From NCBI RefSeq assembly GCF_031877795.1, contig NC_133932.1, positions 19,346,180-19,410,179 of the forward strand: a stretch of DNA of 64,000 bases, in the 5' to 3' direction. A program made the position numbers and the translations under genes. The DNA is from Strix aluco (lineage: Eukaryota; Chordata; Aves; Strigiformes; Strigidae). Below are positions 57,714 through 64,000 of this stretch, in pieces (the stretch's first letter is position 1; each line of letters starts with the position of its first letter). The notes under the pieces were generated by a model. The model saw only the letters and a program-made list of their open reading frames with translations, was not told the origin of the DNA and did not search any database.

Positions 57714-60700
57714 CTTCAATGTAACAGAATGAAAGAGTGATGAGGAGTGTCAGTCCATATTTTTAAAGGGAAGACTGTGTATTAGCAACATACAGAGTAC
57801 CCCATCCCAGCATTTACCATGGTCTGTCCACCTTAGAACACTGAATGAGAAAGACCATGACAACAAAGTAAAACCTGATGCTAAACAATTGTAAAAATAC
57901 GTACAAAATCTTCAGTGATCTTTTTGCAGCCAGACTAGTTGTTATTGGCATTGCAATTTGGACAGCAGTGACAGCTTCCTTGTAGTGCCAAAGCTAATGA
58001 ACTGTTTGGAGTGCTACTTAGAACTGTCATAGGGAAAAGCTGAGTAGATAGATCAAACAAATCAAAGATTGCAAAGTTTTCTTAACAGTTCCAATGCTTA
58101 TTCCCACACTTACAAACAAAAAATCTATTACACCTCCTAATTATCATTAGTTCCTTAACTATTTAGAGTTTGGCGTAGATATTTGTGAAAAAGGATTGCT
58201 TGCTCGCTACCTCATAAGGGAAAAGCTATACACATACTAAGCATGTTTTGTGATGGAGTGTTGTGTATTACTGAGTACACAATATATTACCAAGTACAAT
58301 ACATACCAAACTCCACTAGGTGACTTGATTTTATATACTGCCCCACTATTTCATGCCACTGAAAAAGGCTGTGAGTTTATAATACGATGGGATCTGAATG
58401 AACAAATTATAAAACCATATTTGTATTTTTACAGTAGTGACTAAAAATGAATTAAAAATTACAGCAAAATATAAAATTATTTCCAGTCTCTTCAGTGTAC
58501 AATATCTAGAATGAAGGATCTAGTTGCATACGGGTTATATACCTGTGTAATTTTCAGCAGCAAGTCATTCCACTAAAGCAATTGGCTAATCACTTCCTTA
58601 CGGAGGAGGGAGAGGAGAGAGATCTGCGCATATATGAGTACACACACACACACACCCCCGGAACAATATTCTGCATTTGGCATGAAAATCGATAGTAATT
58701 ATTGTACATGGATTCCAATTACCTTTGTTAAAAATAGTCAGTTAAAATAATTTTAAAGTACACATTTAAAATAACCCAGTACCAAACACGAGTACAAGGA
58801 AGTCTGAACAGCAGGAGATAGCAACAGGTTTTTTAACTTGCTTTCTCATTTTCTTGTTTTTTACTTTTATCAGTGTCAAGCCAAAATAGTCCAGAAATAC
58901 TCTGCTGATAACCAGCCACAATACTGTGTCTCTTTTTGGAATGATCCTTAAAATAGCAGCCCTCAAGTATTACACAGCTCCCTCCAGTTCTTACCAGTAG
59001 AGATCTTCAACGATTTTTGAGGGATTTTAAAATCTCACTTTGTAAATCTCTTGATTTGACTTGTATTTTTTAATGGAGGGTTTGACCCTGCACGGAACAG
59101 ATGAAGGTGTGTTATGCATGGGAAAGCAAGGTAAAATGTGTTCAGAGTTAGCAGGGCACACCAGAGCATGTTTCAGCACTGACAAGAGCTGTGCTGTCTG
59201 GCGCAGAAATCACGTCTCCCTCTGAGAGGAATGCATCGCTCACTCTGTTGGTAAAAGCTAAAAACAAAATTTAGGACTCCAGACAGCAAAGTTTGGTCAA
59301 GTAGTTTATTAGTAGAACACTAGACAGCACTTGGGAAAATGCAGCTTCTTTTGGAGAATAGAGACAGCAGGAGACATCTGCCCTAGAGGTTGACTACAAG
59401 AGTATCAATGTATATATCCAGCCAGGCTTCTTCACACAAACCAATAAAAATTTTTATGCCTCTCCTAAACCAGTTTTGACCACTTCTTGTCTTTGTTTTG
59501 ACCACACCACACAGTTTACTTATGCTAAATACCAACTTGTACCAAGTACTGGTACAAAAATGCCTGGTTGTAATCTGAGTGGAGACATCTGCTCAGTATT
59601 CCACTGAAGTCTAAACTATCTTGTAAACTAAACACAGGTTTAGCCTAAGTAGAAGTCATTGTGAGATTTATACATGATGTGAACATCATTCTCAAATGAC
59701 ATTCACACACCATTTAAATGCAAACCCTGCAGAAAGATGAGGTGTTGTCTATCAAGTTCCTCATTTGCATGAAGAACCAGGACAAGCCTGCATTGCAGAG
59801 CTGACACCTGAGCGAGCTGCACACAAGGCAGGGTGGCTCAGGGAGCAGGTGAGCTGGAGAAGCACAGCACTCCGGCCTCGGAGCACGATCAGTACGAAAG
59901 CTGACTAACAGCACTGAAGACAGAAATCTGTCCTCAGCCTTTGGCTCCCTTTAAAGTCCATGCAGTGTAACGGGCATATTCTAGAGTGGGGTGAGGTGGC
60001 TTGTGACTTAGAAATGCCTGTTGGTTACCAGCATTGCTTAAGAGTGACTGCAAACAGGCAGATGAACTGTGTATTATCGAACCTTACCCACCATGAAGCT
60101 TCACCTTCCTGATACTGTAGGTGTGTCCAAACCCCTACCCTGGGGCTATGGCAGAGGCGCATGGTAGGATATACTGGAAGTGCTCATATGCAGACATACA
60201 TTTGATCTTAACTGCTGTTACTAAAACTTTGGGGGATTATTTGCTTTGACTAGCATGTTAGAAACAGTGGGTTTAGTTCTTCTTATGTGGAACTATGTGG
60301 GTGGAAGGGGAGGAGAGGGGAGCAGCTCTCTACATAAAACAATGGCTTTACCAGTTTCTGAGTCAAGGACAAATCTAAAGCAAATAAAGTTAAATGTCTA
60401 CCATCAACAGTCTTGAAACAGGCCAGGAGCTACCCACAAACCATATCACAGAATAAGATGGCTGGCTTTCTAAGCCATATATCATGTGTAGTGAGGAAAA
60501 TGTTTTTCTTAGTGACAGCTGCTCAAAAGTGTGATGAGGGCAGTCCTAATACTTTCTTGGGATTTGCAAAAATTACAGGCAACTTCCTACCCCAACAAGC
60601 ACTATGCCAGTGTGGACACAACTGCATTCAATCATTCACCTCATCTGGGCAGATATAAAGGAACTGATCACAAAAATAGAATTTAGTGGCAGCTTATGAT

Positions 60701-63700
60701 TACGTCGATTACATGCACACAAACTGAAGCACCAGTTATACATAAATACATGCAGAGGCGCTTGATTCTTTGAAAGGACAGCTTGCACTAAGTTGGGAAC
60801 TGTTATAAAACCAAGTCAGTGGAGACACTGAATAGCATAAAAGACATCAAAAGCTACGGCCAGGAGAATTACAGTGGATGGTTCTAAAAATAAAATAAAA
60901 AGGAAACTGTTACAATTAAATTTCTTCCTGACTAGGTAGAAATGTTGCAACCGTGAAACAGACTCCTTACAAAGAGATTTCTGTTCTCTATCTGGGGAAG
61001 GGCCAAAGACCGTATTTATGCTGCTTAATGAGAAAATACTGTTCAGTCTAGCGTTCACTACAGACAATTATTAAACCACATCCCCTAACCCCAGCCGTGA
61101 CCTATTATTCACAGATCATAGCAGCTGCAAATATTTTCTTCCTATTCTGACTCCACTTTGGCAATAAATGTAAGCAGATGATAAATATACTAAACACTAC
61201 ACATATACGCAACCCCGGTCACTTCAGTGTGCTGTTCACTTTCCTAATCTGAAACACTTTTATATTGTTGCCACTAAGACCACCACCCCCATAAGATACA
61301 TATTGGCCTTGCTCTGGTCTAGGCCTTCTGAGCTTTGCAGTTTTCTGGGAACGTTTCTTTCTGTGATTGAAAACCAACTCTACTAGAAACAGTAATAATT
61401 AACTATTGGGAACAGGTTGCTGAGAACTGTAATTTCTTAATCACTTGGATTTTTTTTTTTACCATGATTGGATGTTTTTTAAAAAGACCATTTCAATAAG
61501 CATTGGAAAGGATCCTAAACCACCCAGAATAGTCTACCTCTATGTCTGCACCACAGCTTTCTCCCTATTATATTGAGAATTTCAATCTCTGACTGACCAT
61601 CAGGCACCATCAAATTCACTTTGAAAAAAAGTAACCAGAGCAAAGCTGTGTTTTTTATTTCCCAGTTTGACAAAACTGGGGATGGCAGAGAGGATTTTGT
61701 TATTAAATTGAGCAGCTTCAGTTGCTTCTGGAGCGTTGCTACAAATCATTATTTTACAGGGATTAGTGATTTTCACAATGGAGGCTCCACAGATTTTCAG
61801 GATAATTACTCCTCAGCAGAAAAAATAGGATTGTTTTCAGATGGGTTTATCTTCGCACAAGCCATTTCCAATCTTTTATGTTAAAGGTTTAAACATAGCA
61901 AAAGAATTCCTTGATGAGCATGGAATTTTTTTAATAGATAGTACGAAAGGCAAATTCTATAATACCCTTTTTAGAAGGGATATTACGTAAAAAGGATATC
62001 CTTTTAGCATTTTAGGATCAATTTCTACAGTAATAATAAGTGGTTTAGTGAATTCTATAGTATTTTTGTAAGTCAGACCTTTGAACATGCAGCAGATTGC
62101 ACCTGAAACTCCATAAGATAAATGTTGAATTTAGAAAAACCAGCCAATTGGCTTTGTAACAGTGTATGCTGGAAAAAAAAGTAGGTCTACAGAAAGCTCC
62201 CAGTAGGAGACAGAGACCAGGAAAGGATTAAGGTCTATAGGAGTACTTTCTTCTAAAAAAGGCTTGTGGGCCTGTAGAGGAAGAAAAACAGATAGAAATG
62301 CAAACAAGCCCCAGGGAAGCAAAGCTATGTGGATGTATTTGCTTTCCTCTGACAATGGCTGAAACAGGAGCATTACTGGCAATGTTATTTTCTTCTTGTT
62401 ACTGTTTTGTTTCTACCATCTTATTTATGTAAGAAATGAAGGTGGATTGGTATTAGCAGTAGCCAACTCTTGGAATGGAAGAACTGGCAATGTAAGAGAA
62501 AAAAATCATGAGAAGGAGCCTATTAGAGGCCTTGCAAATTACCAAAATATTCCTCTTCTGTTCTGGACCCCAGCTATTCCATCCAGTGTTACATGAGAAC
62601 AAACAATTCCACTTTCATCACAGTAAGTTTTCTCCACCACAGTGAGAAGATATTTCTGATTCTTTCAGGGAGGTGTGTGGTGCAGAAAACTTGGTCCAAA
62701 GAGCTCTTAGAATTGCAGCATTTTTGAACATTCATTGGGCCCTATTTTCTTTCCTTTCCACCCCTTTTACCTTCAGATGAATTTAAATGTTTCTAATTTA
62801 GCTTGAGGAGGGAGGAAGCGCAAGGGGAAGTGAATTTATGGGATTTCTGACCCTCTGAAAATTTGGAATTAAGATTATGCTTAATTGCAGACTGGGATGC
62901 AAGTTGTCTGGAAAGACTGTTACCTCTTGACCAGCTAAACACTACTAAATTCTTTTCTATCATTTATAATACTTGATAATGTTGTTATCCTATATATTGG
63001 TTGACAAAGCAGATAGAACCAATTTTAAAACTTCTTTAACTAGCACACTGTTAGCATAGAAAATGATGGGCCCTTAAGACACAATGTAAAAGAAAAATAA
63101 AGTTGTCATGCTTCAATATATATATATACACAGTGAGAACTTGCATGTATGCAGTGACAACGATCGTGTGGTTCCATAATATTTAGATTGCAAAATAGTT
63201 CAAAGAGTGCATGGAAGGGTTTTACTGTCAGGAAAACCAAGGCACAGAGGAATAAAAGAATGACCTCCTCTATATGCTAGTCTATGATATTTTTCATGGC
63301 AATGTTAATTTTTAGTAAGTGGAGACAGAACTCAGGAAGTCAAGAGCTCACACCAATGACTTCTGTCAGTATTTTGAAATAAGATAGTTCAGAAAATAAT
63401 AGGATAAATAGACATATAGTAGAAAAGAAAGTAACTTTAAAGCATTTCTAAGGACTCGCTTTAACACCTCTCTCAAAGTACACAGTTTTGGCTACTAAGG
63501 CAGCCTGCACTGTGGCCCTCAGATCTGAGCTGCTAGAAGTGTCTCTTCATTGTCTGATACTGGCCTGTGCTCAGCCCTTCTCACCAAGTTTAAAATATGG
63601 GGATGACCATTCCAAGAAGTGCTGGCAACATAGTTTAATTTATTACTTTTTCTCCAGTCCAAATTTAGGCTATCTTCTCACAGATTATCAGTTTATCAGG

Positions 63701-64000
63701 CTACTGAAAAATCAGTTGAAGTCCTTTAGACCATAGTAGTATGAAGATATATGTCATGAAGACTCTGAGTCTACTGACAGTCTTTTGTTTTCTTTGGTAA
63801 GACCTATGCAGACAGACAGCCTTACCAGAACCAGCAGGCATTATTATACCACTGCAGGACCCCTCACATACCCGTCTCCTGGCCTTTATTAGTGCTTCTG
63901 GAAGCAACAAGGACTAAACATAATTCCTACAACGTTCACCAATGCAGCTGGTAAAGCTGTTTGAGCAAAGGAAACATCCGTGCTCCTAGTCAAATATCTA
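57714..64000 (-). other. GABRR3 upstream intron sequence, N-terminal exons not found
   Basis: A preceding exon should end with one base of a Gly codon, before SPIPVG. I searched the minus strand for such an exon and found none that fits, so it probably lies beyond 64000. Simple repeats only: (CA)n at 58641-58655 and (TA)n at about 63116-63128. Confidence 0.55.

Noticed and set aside
60075-60125. Possible GABRR3 upstream exon with a GTAAGG donor
   Set aside because: The phase required by the next exon gives a stop codon, and the other frames do not resemble the rho N terminus.
63701-63910. Minus-strand frame with a GGTTCTG/gtaagg donor near the window end
   Set aside because: The sequence (SCSGIIMPAGSG) does not resemble the rho-3 N terminus, and there is no supporting acceptor.

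Overview
The window is a vertebrate, almost certainly avian, nuclear segment. It holds spliced genes with short exons in long AT-rich introns, and two CR1 retrotransposon fragments of the kind that dominates bird genomes, one ending in the typical bird CR1 tail built on ATTCTATGAT. No bacterial, organellar or complete viral gene is seen.

Three protein genes were reconstructed exon by exon with consistent splice phases. (1) 1-20.5 kb, plus strand: the 3' part of CRYBG3, seven exons giving the last 302 residues: four beta/gamma-crystallin motifs, then a ricin-B-type beta-trefoil with three QxW motifs. (2) 21.6-39.9 kb, minus strand: the complete coding part of RIOX2 (MINA/MINA53), a JmjC ribosomal oxygenase, nine coding exons giving 468 or 469 residues. 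A GC-rich CpG-island promoter at about 39.4-40.05 kb supplies a probable non-coding first exon. (3) 44.5-57.7 kb and beyond, minus strand: GABRR3, the GABA-A receptor rho-3 subunit, seven exons from the start of the ligand-binding domain to the stop. Its N-terminal exons were not found and probably lie past 64 kb. The order CRYBG3-RIOX2-GABRR3 matches the arrangement I recall for human 3q11-q12.

The three genes are neighbours, not a functional unit. CRYBG3 and RIOX2 converge tail to tail within 2.7 kb. The RIOX2 promoter faces the GABRR3 3' end across about 4.5 kb with no recognised gene.

Mobile DNA: a minus-strand CR1 in RIOX2 intron 1 (37.94-39.25 kb) is split by a plus-oriented LTR-like insertion of about 644 bp. 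A second CR1 (51.67-52.19 kb) lies antisense in a GABRR3 intron. The CRYBG3 intron at 2.3-10.6 kb holds two diverged copies of a segment of about 170 bp, 1.8 kb apart.

I found no convincing novel system. The most checkable oddities are the nested LTR in CR1, a NAGNAG tandem acceptor in RIOX2, a Met at M2 position 15' of rho-3, the intronic duplication, and a 245-codon open frame antisense to RIOX2.
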